Positions 48,665-58,760 of a stretch of DNA of 64,000 nucleotides are shown here, one piece after another. Below the pieces are notes generated by a model that saw only the letters and a program-made list of their open reading frames with translations, was not told the origin of the DNA and did not search any database. The DNA is from Williamsia soli (lineage in GTDB: Bacteria > Actinomycetota > Actinomycetes > Mycobacteriales > Mycobacteriaceae): contig NZ_JAFRDR010000008.1 in the NCBI RefSeq assembly GCF_017377795.1, positions 230,114 through 294,113 of the forward strand, in the 5' to 3' direction. The position numbers and the translations under genes are program-made. Each line of letters opens with the position of its first letter. The stretch's first letter is position 1.

Positions 48665-48848
48665 CTGTGCTGGTCTGGCTCGCTACGCTCGCGGCAGCTT
48701 CGGCCTTTGAGCGCGTGTTCTTCCCTCCTCGATCGCATCGCTTCGCTCGCTCCTCGTCAGTCCAGAACACGCGCGGCCGGCTGCGGACACTCCCATCGGT
48801 CGCTTCGCTCCCTCGCTCGTGTCATCTGAGCCCGTCGCCGTCGTGCCT
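48665..48848. repeat. Repeat-rich convergent intergenic region
   Basis: 184 nt between convergent genes. The motif TCGCTWCGCTCSC occurs at 48679, 48738 and 48800, about 60 nt apart, and an 11-bp inverted repeat (GCGCGTGTTCT at 48711, AGAACACGCGC at 48764) encloses the middle one. No coding signal. It may serve as a termination region or REP-like element. Confidence 0.6.
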
Positions 48849-49913
48849 TCAGCGCTTGGCTGCCGAGAGGGCTCCGATCACGTCAAGCGTGGCGTCCCAG
48901 TCCATGCACTTGTCGGTGACCGACTGGCCGTAGGTGAGTGGGGTGGCCTCGGTCGACTGAGCACCGGCAACAAGGAAGCTCTCGAGCATGACACCGCTGA
49001 TCCCCCGCTGACCGTCGGAGATCATCGCAGCGATCTCCGTGGCGACCTCGGCCTGCCGAATGTGGTCTTTGCCGGAATTGGCGTGCGAGCAGTCGATCAT
49101 CAAGAGTTCGGGAAGACCCGCCTTGGCGAGCGAGGCGAGGGCACCCTCGATCGATGCGGCGTCGAAGTTCGGGCCGCCTGTGCCACCACGCAAGATGATG
49201 TGGCAGTCGTTGTTGCCCGCGGTCTCGACGATCGCACCCCGGCCGAAGTCGTCGACACCGAAGAAGACGTGTTCGGCCGCTGCGGCTTTCACACCGTCGG
49301 TGGCGACCTGGATGTTGCCGTCGGTGCCGTTCTTGAAGCCGATGGGCATAGACAGCCCGGAAGCGAGCTGCCGGTGCACCTGAGATTCGGTGGTGCGGGC
49401 GCCGATTGCGCCCCACGCCACCGCATCGGCGATGTATTGCGGGCTCGTGGGTTCGAGGAACTCACAACCGACTGGTAGCCCGAGGTCGATGATGTCGAGC
49501 AGCAGCGAACGAGCCACGCGCAGGCCACGTTCGACGTCGAAGCTGCCATCCATGCCGGGGTCGTTGATCAGACCCTTCCAACCGACGGTGGTGCGCGGCT
49601 TCTCGAAGTAGACCCGCATCACGATCTTCAGACGATCAGCATGCTCGGTGGCGATCGGCGCGAGGCGACGGGCGTACTCGAGGGCAGCGATCGGATCGTG
49701 AACCGAGCACGGCCCCACGATGACCAGCAACCGGTCGTCGCGGCCGGCGAGGATGGCGGCGATCTCGTCGCGGTCGCGCTGAACCACCTCAGCGCGACGG
49801 GCGGTCAGCGGCAGTTCCGAACGCACGGTATCGGGCGACGGGATCTCGCGGAACGACCGGATACGACGGTCGGAGGTCTGGGGTCCGGACAGGATTCCCT
49901 GTTCGTTACTCAT
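48849..49913 (-). CDS. aroG: 3-deoxy-7-phosphoheptulonate synthase, class I
   Basis: DAHP synthase, first step of the shikimate pathway. 354 residues from ATG 49913 (SD AGGAAGG). Motifs: LVIVGPCSVHDP, MRVYFEKPRTTVGWKG, LPVGCEFLEPTSPQY, GFKNGTDGN, ILRGGTGGPNF and IDCSHANSGKDH, all of the E. coli AroFGH type. Mycobacteria rely on a class II enzyme, so this class I form may be additional. A leader peptide with Tyr-Trp-Arg-Phe codons and an attenuator lie in its 190-nt leader, so expression should respond to charged aromatic tRNAs. Confidence 0.96.
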   Translation of the reverse strand: MSNEQGILSGPQTSDRRIRSFREIPSPDTVRSELPLTARRAEVVQRDRDEIAAILAGRDDRLLVIVGPCSVHDPIAALEYARRLAPIATEHADRLKIVMRVYFEKPRTTVGWKGLINDPGMDGSFDVERGLRVARSLLLDIIDLGLPVGCEFLEPTSPQYIADAVAWGAIGARTTESQVHRQLASGLSMPIGFKNGTDGNIQVATDGVKAAAAEHVFFGVDDFGRGAIVETAGNNDCHIILRGGTGGPNFDAASIEGALASLAKAGLPELLMIDCSHANSGKDHIRQAEVATEIAAMISDGQRGISGVMLESFLVAGAQSTEATPLTYGQSVTDKCMDWDATLDVIGALSAAKR

Positions 49914-49970
49914 GTTGTGTGCCTTCCTGATTCGGCGGGCACCTCAACACGGTCGTCCGGGTGCCCTGAC

Positions 49971-50004
49971 AAAGAAAAAGCAGCGACCACGATCGGTCAC
50001 TGCT
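49971..50004 (-). terminator. Attenuator terminator in the aroG leader
   Basis: On the minus strand AGCAGTGACC (50004-49995) pairs with GGTCGCTGCT (49988-49979), 10 bp with one G-U, followed by TTTTCTTT. It lies 24 nt after the leader-peptide stop and 58 nt before the aroG start. Just upstream, complementary segments at 50056-50065 and 50008-50017 (10 nt each) can pair, the first within the leader-peptide gene. Confidence 0.85.
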
Positions 50005-50028
50005 CGGGGCTCCGGGTGTTGTTGCGCG

Positions 50029-50103
50029 TCAGCGTAGCGCTGTATCGGCGGCTCCACCCGGAGCCTCGATAAAGCGCCAATAGGCACGTACGCGGTTGAT
50101 CAC
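50029..50103 (-). CDS. Aromatic leader peptide (24 aa) of aroG attenuator
   Basis: GTG-started frame of 24 codons containing RAYWRFIEAPGG: consecutive codons TAT TGG CGC TTT for Tyr, Trp, Arg, Phe. TAGATT at 50111-50116 lies 7 nt before the GTG, as in other leaderless starts here. Ribosome stalling on the aromatic codons would cover the downstream complementary arm (50056-50065) and alter folding before the terminator. Corynebacterium glutamicum has a comparable aro leader (aroR); the antiterminator partner is not obvious to me. Confidence 0.8.
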   Translation of the reverse strand: MINRVRAYWRFIEAPGGAADTALR

Positions 50104-50173
50104 GTCGGCCAATCTAGCACGACCGCGCCGAGGCGGGTAGTTCCCCCTCGCGCTGTACCCCGAGTCAGAGCCC

Positions 50174-50620
50174 TCACGGCTGACCCCGGTCGATGACCCG
50201 GGAGAGCACGATGATGCTCTCGGAATGGTCGACGGTCTCGGCGGCCCGAATGCGCTCGAGCGCCGCCTCGAGATGCTGCACGTCCCGCGCCACCACCCGC
50301 AGGATCGCGTCGGCCTGACCGGTGACCGTCGCCGCACTGACGACCTCGGTGATGTGCTCCCAGGACCGCGCGAGGATGTCCGGAGCGATGGTCCCCCGGC
50401 AGAAGACCTGCACATACGCCTCCGTTGTCCATTTCAGCGCCGCCGGATCCGTCACGACGGTGAAACCTCGGATGACGCCTGAAGAGACGAGGCGGTCGAC
50501 GCGTCGTTTCACCGCAGGCGCCGACAGCCGGACCTGCTCGCCGATCTGCGCATACGTCTGGCGCGCATCGCGCGTCAGGCACGCCAGAATCGCCTCGTCG
50601 AGTTCGTCGAGCGCCGCCAT
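50174..50620 (-). CDS. Lrp/AsnC family transcriptional regulator
   Basis: 148 residues from ATG 50620, with AGGAGG 6 nt upstream. N-terminal helix-turn-helix (LDEAILACLTRDARQTYAQI, RLSAPAVKRRVDRLVSSG) and C-terminal RAM domain (TVTGQADAILRVVARDVQHL). Divergent from ddaH-rocD with a 133-nt gap, matching the M. tuberculosis Rv2324 arrangement, so it probably senses an amino acid such as arginine or ornithine and controls that operon. Confidence 0.92.
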   Translation of the reverse strand: MAALDELDEAILACLTRDARQTYAQIGEQVRLSAPAVKRRVDRLVSSGVIRGFTVVTDPAALKWTTEAYVQVFCRGTIAPDILARSWEHITEVVSAATVTGQADAILRVVARDVQHLEAALERIRAAETVDHSESIIVLSRVIDRGQP

Positions 50621-50753
50621 GACCACCCTCCTGAGCGTTTCGTCCGCGTCACGCAACGGATTCGACTATTCTGCCAGAAGACACAACAGATGCCGGGTAC
50701 AGACGCAATGTCCGACGATTGATTGCGCATTGGGCCCTTCATACGATCAACTT

Positions 50754-51611
50754 GTGACCATCACCGACCTCGCGCCCCTCCCCTCCCGTGATCGAGTCTC
50801 CCGGCCGCGCGCTTACGCCATGACCATCCCAACCCACTTCGAGGTCAGCTACTGCATCAACCCGTGGATGGATCCGGCGATCCCGGTCGACACCTCGTTG
50901 GCGATCGCGCAGTGGAAGAGCCTCCGGCGCATCTACCTCGACCTCGGGCACACTGTGGACCTCGTGCCTGAACAGCCCGGCCTCCCTGACATGGTCTACG
51001 CCGCCAACGGCGGCCTCGTCGCCGGTGGCGTCGCAATCGCCGCCAAGTTCCGGCATGACGAACGCCGGGCGGAGGGTCCCGTGTACGCGGCGTGGCTGGC
51101 GGGTGCAGGGGTCGGCCCGGTCCATCACCTCGACGGAATCAACGAGGGTGAAGGCGACTTCCTCGTCGTCGGGAACAGGATCCTGGCCGGTACTGGTTTC
51201 CGCACCGATCACGGTGCGCACGAACAGGTTCAGCGGCTCACCGGGATGCCCGTCATCAGCCTCGAACTCGTCGATCCGCGCTACTACCACCTCGACACCG
51301 TCATCGCGGTCCTCGACGATCAGACCATCGCCTACCACCCCGCCGCGTTCTCTGCGGCTGCACAGGACACGTTGGCCACGCTCTATCCCGATGCCATCAT
51401 CGCGTCCGATCCTGACGCCGCCGTGCTCGGACTCAACCTCGTCTCCGACGGGCGCAATGTCGTGATGACCGACGCCGCACCGCAGTTGGCCGCCGCCATC
51501 GGCGGGGCCGGGTTCGCCGTCATCGAGGTCGACCTGTCCGAACTCCTCAAGGGCGGCGGCGGAGTCAAGTGTTGCACTCTCGAACTACGCAGGACAGGAA
51601 CAGCATCATGA
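50754..51611 (+). CDS. ddaH: Dimethylargininase/amidinotransferase-fold hydrolase
   Basis: 285 residues from GTG 50754; TACGAT lies 6 nt upstream, so probably leaderless. The N,N-dimethylarginine-dimethylaminohydrolase fold shows INEGEGDFLVVGN, TGFRTDHGAHEQ, DPRYYHLDTVIAVLDD (catalytic His) and the C-terminal nucleophile Cys in GGGVKCCTLELRR. Product would be citrulline or, if arginine or a relative is the substrate, another ureido compound or ornithine. Its stop overlaps the rocD start (ATGA). Confidence 0.88.
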   Translation: MTITDLAPLPSRDRVSRPRAYAMTIPTHFEVSYCINPWMDPAIPVDTSLAIAQWKSLRRIYLDLGHTVDLVPEQPGLPDMVYAANGGLVAGGVAIAAKFRHDERRAEGPVYAAWLAGAGVGPVHHLDGINEGEGDFLVVGNRILAGTGFRTDHGAHEQVQRLTGMPVISLELVDPRYYHLDTVIAVLDDQTIAYHPAAFSAAAQDTLATLYPDAIIASDPDAAVLGLNLVSDGRNVVMTDAAPQLAAAIGGAGFAVIEVDLSELLKGGGGVKCCTLELRRTGTAS

Positions 51612-52815
51612 GTATCGACCTCACCAGCGCCGTCGGACCGGTCTTCAGTTCGGGCGAGCACATCGCCATGGTCGATGATCATGCCGCGCACAACTACTCA
51701 CCACTGCCCGTCGTCGCGGCCACCGCCGAGGGCGTATGGATCACCGACGTCGAAGGCAAACGCTACCTCGACGCCCTGGCGGGGTACTCCGCCGTAAATT
51801 TCGGGCATCGGAACACCGAGATCGTCGCCGCAGTGACCGACCAGTTGAGCCGATTGACATTGACCAGCAGGGCTTTCCACTCCGCCCGCCTCGGACCGTT
51901 TTGCCGAGACCTGGCGGCGTTGTGCGGTAAAGACATGGTGCTACCGATGAACACCGGTGCCGAAGCGGTCGAGTCCGCGATCAAAGTGGCCCGCAAGTGG
52001 GGCACCGACGTCAAAGGCGTACCGACCGATCAGGCCTCGATCGTGGTGGCCGCGGGAAACTTCCACGGTCGCACCACCACCATCGTCAGCTTCTCCGACG
52101 ACCAGACGGCACGGCGCGGTTTCGGTCCGTTCACACCGGGCTTCCGGATCGTCCCGTTCGGTGACGTCGACGCGATGGCCGCCGCCATCGACGACACCAC
52201 CGTCGCGGTCTTGATCGAACCGATCCAGGGCGAGGCCGGAGTGGTCGTGCCGCCCCCGGACTACCTCCCCGGGGTGCGGGACCTGTGCACCACTGCGAAG
52301 GTGTTGATGATCTGCGACGAGATCCAGTCGGGCCTGGGTCGAACCGGCAAGACGTTAGCCTCAGATCACTGGGGAGTGGTGCCGGACCTGTACACCCTGG
52401 GCAAAGCGCTCGGCGGCGGCGTACTCCCGGTGTCGGCCGTGGTCGGCGACAGCGATGTACTCGGCGTCCTCGCGCCCGGCGAACACGGTTCCACCTTCGG
52501 TGGCAATCCTCTTGCCGCCGCAGTCGGTTCGACGGTGGTGAGCATGCTCGGCACCGGCTACTGGCAAGACCGCGCAACCGTCATGGGCGCACATCTGCAC
52601 GGCAGGCTCGCCGACATGGTCGGTTCCGGGGTGACCGCCGTGCGTGGCCTGGGACTCTGGGCGGGGGTCGACGTGGATCCAACCCTCGGTTCGGGCAAGG
52701 ACCTGTGCAAAAAACTCGCTCAGCGTGGTGTCCTGGTCAAGGACACCCATGGCTCCACCCTACGATTCGCCCCGCCGATCGTCATCACCATCGACGAGAT
52801 CGACTGGGCCATGGA

Positions 52816-54826
<2,011 letters not shown>

Positions 54827-54855
<29 letters not shown>

Positions 54856-55078
54856 CGTCGGTCCCGTCGTCGGCGGCCTGATCGGCTTCCGGGTTGTCCC
54901 AGTCGAATTTCTTCGGAAGTCCCCGGAGGTGCCGGTTCATCGACCAGATCAAGAAGACGGTTCCTGCCAGCAGCAGCAGCACCACGAGCAGCCCCATGGG
55001 TGAGGCCTTGCCGAACTCGGGCCCCTCCGTCTTGGCGAGCACGTCGGTGAGATGGGCTGCGGCCAGGGTGGTGGTCAT
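54827..55078 (-). CDS. Small single-helix membrane protein (Rv1083-like)
   Basis: 83 residues from ATG 55078. One membrane helix ([20 protein letters not shown]) then a basic/polar tail [20 protein letters not shown]. Overlaps mca by 4 nt (ATGA) and DUF255 by 29 nt, so it is locked between them; conserved in mycobacteria beside mca. Function unknown. Confidence 0.85.
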
Positions 55079-55965
55079 TCTGACGCCCCCGCCGCGATCG
55101 CCGCGTCGATACCCGCGAATAGATCGGTCTCCGGTATGGCGGTCTTCACCCGCGTCTTCGCGAGTTCGAACTCCTCCGTGGGCCAGAGCCTTTGCTGCCA
55201 CTCCATGGGCACAGCGAAGAAGACGCCGTTCGGGTCGATCTGCGTGGCATGGGATCGCAGCGCTTCATCACGCTGCGGGAAGAAATCACCGCAGGTCACC
55301 TGGGTGGTCACCCGTCCCATCAAATTTCCACGCTCGGGATCCCACTTCGAGAGCCATTCCGCGAACGGGCTCTCCTTGCCGATCTTCGCGTACTCATCGG
55401 AGAACAGCATCATGCGGTCGCGGATGAAACCGTGGGTGTAGTAGATCTTGGACACCGTCCACGGATCGCCCGCGTCAGGGAATTTCTCCGGATCGCCCGC
55501 GGCCTCGTAGGCCGCCATCGAGACCTCATGGTCACGGATGTGATCGGGATGCGGGTACCCACCGAGTTCGTCGTAGGTGATCATCACGTGCGGCTTGAAG
55601 TCGCGGACAACGCGGACCAGGGCCTCGGTCGAGACCTCGAGCGGCACGGTGGCGAACGAACCTTCCGGCAGCGGGGGCAGCGGGTCGCCCTCGGGGAGCC
55701 CGGAGTCGACGAAACCGAGCCACATCTGCTGCACACCGAGCGCCGCAGCGGCCTTGGCCATCTCCTCGCGGCGAACCTCCGGCATGCGTTCCTTGATCCC
55801 CGGCAGATCCATCGCGGGGTTCAGGATGTCGCCCCGTTCACCGCCGGTGAGAGTCACCACCAAGACGTCGTGGCCTTCGGCGGCGTACTTGGCCATCGTG
55901 GCTGCGCCTTTGCTGGACTCGTCGTCGGGGTGCGCGTGCACCGCCATGAGTCGTAGTCCACCCAC
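55075..55965 (-). CDS. mca: Mycothiol S-conjugate amidase
   Basis: 296 residues from GTG 55965, chosen because the M. tuberculosis protein starts at the matching point and GAGG lies 7 nt upstream. Zinc motif [18 protein letters not shown] and [39 protein letters not shown] and [12 protein letters not shown]. Cleaves mycothiol adducts of toxins to a mercapturic acid and GlcN-Ins; marks the organism as mycothiol-making. Confidence 0.95.
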   Translation of the reverse strand: MGGLRLMAVHAHPDDESSKGAATMAKYAAEGHDVLVVTLTGGERGDILNPAMDLPGIKERMPEVRREEMAKAAAALGVQQMWLGFVDSGLPEGDPLPPLPEGSFATVPLEVSTEALVRVVRDFKPHVMITYDELGGYPHPDHIRDHEVSMAAYEAAGDPEKFPDAGDPWTVSKIYYTHGFIRDRMMLFSDEYAKIGKESPFAEWLSKWDPERGNLMGRVTTQVTCGDFFPQRDEALRSHATQIDPNGVFFAVPMEWQQRLWPTEEFELAKTRVKTAIPETDLFAGIDAAIAAGASE

Positions 55966-56074
55966 GCGTTTCCTCACCTTCACAGTGCCGGTCATCGCCC
56001 TCAATACTCCCACCGAACGTGCGACCCGCCCTCACCGGTCCTCCAGGTTCTCCCTACATGGTAGGTATGAACGC

Positions 56075-56503
56075 ATGACCAGCGCTCGCAGCCTCCCGCA
56101 GGGGCGCTACCCCACAGAACGGTCGCCTCGATCCCGTCGACGCTGGTTCGTGGTGCTCACGACGTTGGTGGTGGCGGCCGGGGTCTTGCTTGCCTGGCTC
56201 GGCTACCAGCGCTTTTCCGACCCTGACATCTCGGGTGAGGCCAGCGGATACCTGATCATCGACAGCTCCACTGTCGAGGTGAAGTTCACGGTCAACCGCA
56301 AAGACCCGAGCAAACCGGCGACCTGCGTCTTGCGAGCGCGTTCGAAGGACGGCTCCGAGACGGGTCGACGCGAGGTCTACATCCCCGCATCGAGCCAGAC
56401 TCAGCTGTCATTGTCGTCACTCGTCCGCACGTCGGCTGCGCCGGCCGTCGGCGAGGTCTACGGCTGCAGCGAGTCGGTGCCGGACTACCTCGTCGCGCCG
56501 TGA
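56075..56503 (+). CDS. DUF4307 membrane protein
   Basis: 142 residues from ATG 56075. Basic N-terminus (RYPTERSPRSRRRW), one membrane helix (VVLTTLVVAAGVLLAWLGYQ), and an extracytoplasmic domain with beta-type residues (SSTVEVKFTVNRKDPSKPA, CVLRARSKDGSETGRREVYI). The family (Rv1081c) always neighbours mca and greA; function unknown. Divergent from mca, 109 nt apart. Confidence 0.88.
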   Translation: MTSARSLPQGRYPTERSPRSRRRWFVVLTTLVVAAGVLLAWLGYQRFSDPDISGEASGYLIIDSSTVEVKFTVNRKDPSKPATCVLRARSKDGSETGRREVYIPASSQTQLSLSSLVRTSAAPAVGEVYGCSESVPDYLVAP

Positions 56504-56670
56504 CCCGGTAGTCCCGACCGACCGTCAACCGAATGGCGGACACATGCTCCACTCCCCAGCTCGTGACCTGCGACGTCTCGCGCAGCACACGTTCGACACC
56601 TTTCCGTGACTAACTATTTCTCCGTCCCTTGCGACGGTGGTAGTGGGTCGGCAACGAAAGGATCTGCTCG

Positions 56671-57288
56671 ATGAAAACCATTGCGAGTTCTACCTTTTCG
56701 ACACGAATTTTCATGACCGTATGTGCCGCGTCGATCGCTGCGGCGGTGGTGACAGGATGCGGCACCGCCGATGAAGGCTACTCCTTCCCGGTGACCACCA
56801 CCCTGACCCAAACCGACGTCGTCGCCACCACGATCACGTCGCCACCACCGGCAACGAACGGTCCCGCCGCCAGTCCTTTGACCAGTGCAACATGTGACGT
56901 CGACACGGTGACGATCGATTCCGCGATCGCACAGATCGCGCCACCGATGCCCGGAGTCGGTTGGGTCGAAGGGGAGAGCAACGTCAACACCTGTGCGTCG
57001 CTCACCTACGTGACCTTGGACACCGAGGGAGGCACCGTGTCGTCCCCGTACCAGTTGCTGCTCTTCCACGACGGTGAGTTCCTCGGAACCGGAACGTCCT
57101 GCAATCTGAGCTATCAGACCGTGGCCGCCACAGCCGATGACCGAATCGACGTCCGGTACCGCTACCTCGTCGGAGACGAGGCCAACGCCGACCCACAGGG
57201 TGAGGCCTACGTGAGCTATCACTGGAACGGCTCCGACGTCGACATGCTCGGCGAGCTGCCGGAGGCGGTCACCCGAGGCGAGTGCTGA
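56671..57288 (+). CDS. LppP/LprE-family lipoprotein
   Basis: 205 residues. Lipobox AAAVVTGC with Cys30 after a signal peptide from MKTIASSTFSTRIFM. After a Thr-rich linker, the mature domain (CDVDTVTIDSAIAQIAPPMP, CASLTYVTLDTEGG, LLLFHDGEFLGTGTSCNLS) fits the LppP/LprE family; cysteine pairs suggest disulfides outside the membrane. Function unknown. The ATG has AAAGGATC upstream. Confidence 0.85.
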   Translation: MKTIASSTFSTRIFMTVCAASIAAAVVTGCGTADEGYSFPVTTTLTQTDVVATTITSPPPATNGPAASPLTSATCDVDTVTIDSAIAQIAPPMPGVGWVEGESNVNTCASLTYVTLDTEGGTVSSPYQLLLFHDGEFLGTGTSCNLSYQTVAATADDRIDVRYRYLVGDEANADPQGEAYVSYHWNGSDVDMLGELPEAVTRGEC

Positions 57289-57307
57289 TCACCCATAATC
57301 GGCACCC

Positions 57308-58081
57308 ATGACACCAACAACACAGTCTGGGCAGCCGGACCCGTCCACCGCCAAGGGACCGGGTCCGGCGTTCGCCTCCATCACCAGTTACTACTTTCCG
57401 ATGCTCGTCGCGCTCTTTGTAGGCGTGATGATGATCAGCAACATCACCGGCACCAAGGGTGTGGTGCTGTTCCCCGATCTCCACGTCGACTTCGGGCCCC
57501 TGTCCATGGACGGCCTGGTCACCGACGGCGCGTTCTACCTCTTCCCCCTCGCCTACGTCCTCGGTGACGTGATCAGCGAGGTCTACGGCTTCAGGGCCAT
57601 GCGGCGCACGATTCTCGCCGGGTTCTTCGTCCTGCTCATCGCCTCGCTGTGTTTCTGGCTGACCATCCACCTGCCCGCAGCCGACTTCTACGACGGGCAA
57701 GAGTCGTTCAAGACCGTCGCCGGCGTCGTCCCCCAGTTCCTGGCCGCAGGTTTGGCCGGATACGTCGTGGGTGAGTTCCTCAATTCTTGGGTTCTCGTGA
57801 CAATGAAGGAACGGTCCGGAGAAAAACACCTCTGGGCCCGTCTGCTCGGGTCGACGGTCGTCGGCGAGTTTTTCGACACCCTGGTCTTCTGTTCCATTGC
57901 CGCTACCGCACTGGGCATTTCGACCTGGTCGGATTTCTTGAACTACACGATCATCGGATTTGTGTGGAAAACGCTGGTCGAAGTGGCGATCATGCCACTG
58001 ACCTATCTGTTCGTCGGTTGGCTCAAGAAACGTGAGCCCACCTACGGTTCCGCACTCGAAACTGCGGGCACAATTAGATAA
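57308..58081 (+). CDS. Queuosine-precursor-type transporter (YhhQ/VUT family)
   Basis: 257 residues with six or seven membrane helices. Family signatures: MMISNITGTKGVVLF, FPLAYVLGDVISEVYGF, VVGEFLNSWVLVTMKE and STVVGEFFDTLVFCSIA. E. coli YhhQ imports queuosine precursors; whether this organism makes or salvages queuosine is unknown from the window. No riboswitch is recognisable in the 19-nt gap upstream. Confidence 0.88.
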   Translation: MTPTTQSGQPDPSTAKGPGPAFASITSYYFPMLVALFVGVMMISNITGTKGVVLFPDLHVDFGPLSMDGLVTDGAFYLFPLAYVLGDVISEVYGFRAMRRTILAGFFVLLIASLCFWLTIHLPAADFYDGQESFKTVAGVVPQFLAAGLAGYVVGEFLNSWVLVTMKERSGEKHLWARLLGSTVVGEFFDTLVFCSIAATALGISTWSDFLNYTIIGFVWKTLVEVAIMPLTYLFVGWLKKREPTYGSALETAGTIR

Positions 58082-58123
58082 GAATTCGAGAACCGTCCAT
58101 CTGTGCTGGTACTCTTGGCTGAT

Positions 58124-58147
58124 ACACGGTCCCGAGAGGGGCCGTGT
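58124..58147 (+). promoter_or_regulatory. Stem-loop in the greA leader
   Basis: ACACGGTCCC (58124-58133) pairs with GGGGCCGTGT (58138-58147) across a GAGA tetraloop, 10 bp, 30 nt before the greA start. Followed by TGCTGTATTT, a weak U-rich run, so it could be an attenuator or an RNA-stabilising element. E. coli greA also has a leader attenuator, which makes this suggestive. Confidence 0.6.
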
Positions 58148-58177
58148 TGCTGTATTTAACGAGAGGGAGTGACGAGC

Positions 58178-58672
58178 ATGACCGACACCGAGGTGACCTG
58201 GCTTACCCAGGAGTCCCATGATCGGCTCAAAGAGGAGCTCGACGCTCTCATCGCGAATCGTCCGGTGATTGCTGCCGAGATCAACGAGCGTCGCGAAGAG
58301 GGCGACCTCAAGGAGAACGGTGGCTACCATGCCGCCCGTGACGAGCAGGGCCAGCAAGAGGCCCGCATCCGTCAACTCCAGGAGCTGCTCAACACCGCCA
58401 AGGTTGGCGAGACCCCCACTCAGTCGGGCGTTGCATTGCCCGGGTCCGTGGTCAAGGTCTACTACGACGGCGACGAATCAGACACCGAGACCTTCCTGAT
58501 CGCAACCCGAGAACAGGGTTCGTCGGATGAGAAGCTCGAGGTCTACTCCCCGAAGTCGCCGCTCGGTGGTTCGCTCATCGACGCCAAGGTCGGTGACACC
58601 CGCAAGTACACCGTGCCCAGTGGGGCCACCGTGTCCGTGACCCTGGTCAGCGCGGAGCCGTACCACACGTAA
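58178..58672 (+). CDS. greA: Transcription elongation factor GreA
   Basis: Stimulates RNA polymerase to cleave backtracked RNA. 164 residues from ATG 58178, 8 nt after GAGAGGGAG; the GTG at 58169 would lie too near. N-terminal coiled coil with acidic tip ([20 protein letters not shown]), C-terminal FKBP-like domain ending [15 protein letters not shown]. Length equals the mycobacterial protein. A family A palindrome follows. Confidence 0.97.
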   Translation: MTDTEVTWLTQESHDRLKEELDALIANRPVIAAEINERREEGDLKENGGYHAARDEQGQQEARIRQLQELLNTAKVGETPTQSGVALPGSVVKVYYDGDESDTETFLIATREQGSSDEKLEVYSPKSPLGGSLIDAKVGDTRKYTVPSGATVSVTLVSAEPYHT

Positions 58673-58683
58673 GAACCCCATGA

Positions 58684-58734
58684 TGGTGGCTTTTGGCGAG
58701 TAAACCCGCAGGTCGGGTTCGCCAGAAGCCACCA
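58684..58734. repeat. 51-nt intergenic palindrome, family A copy 4
   Basis: Arms TGGTGGCTTTTGGCGAG and TTCGCCAGAAGCCACCA. Lies 12 nt after greA and 27 nt before the end of the convergent signal-peptidase operon. Its middle shares GCAGGTC with copy 1. Confidence 0.85.
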
Positions 58735-58760
58735 TTTTGGTTTCGGGACCGACATTCGCG

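Noticed and set aside
57289..57307. preQ1-type riboswitch for the YhhQ transporter
   Set aside because: Only 19 nt separate it from the lipoprotein gene, too short for an aptamer.
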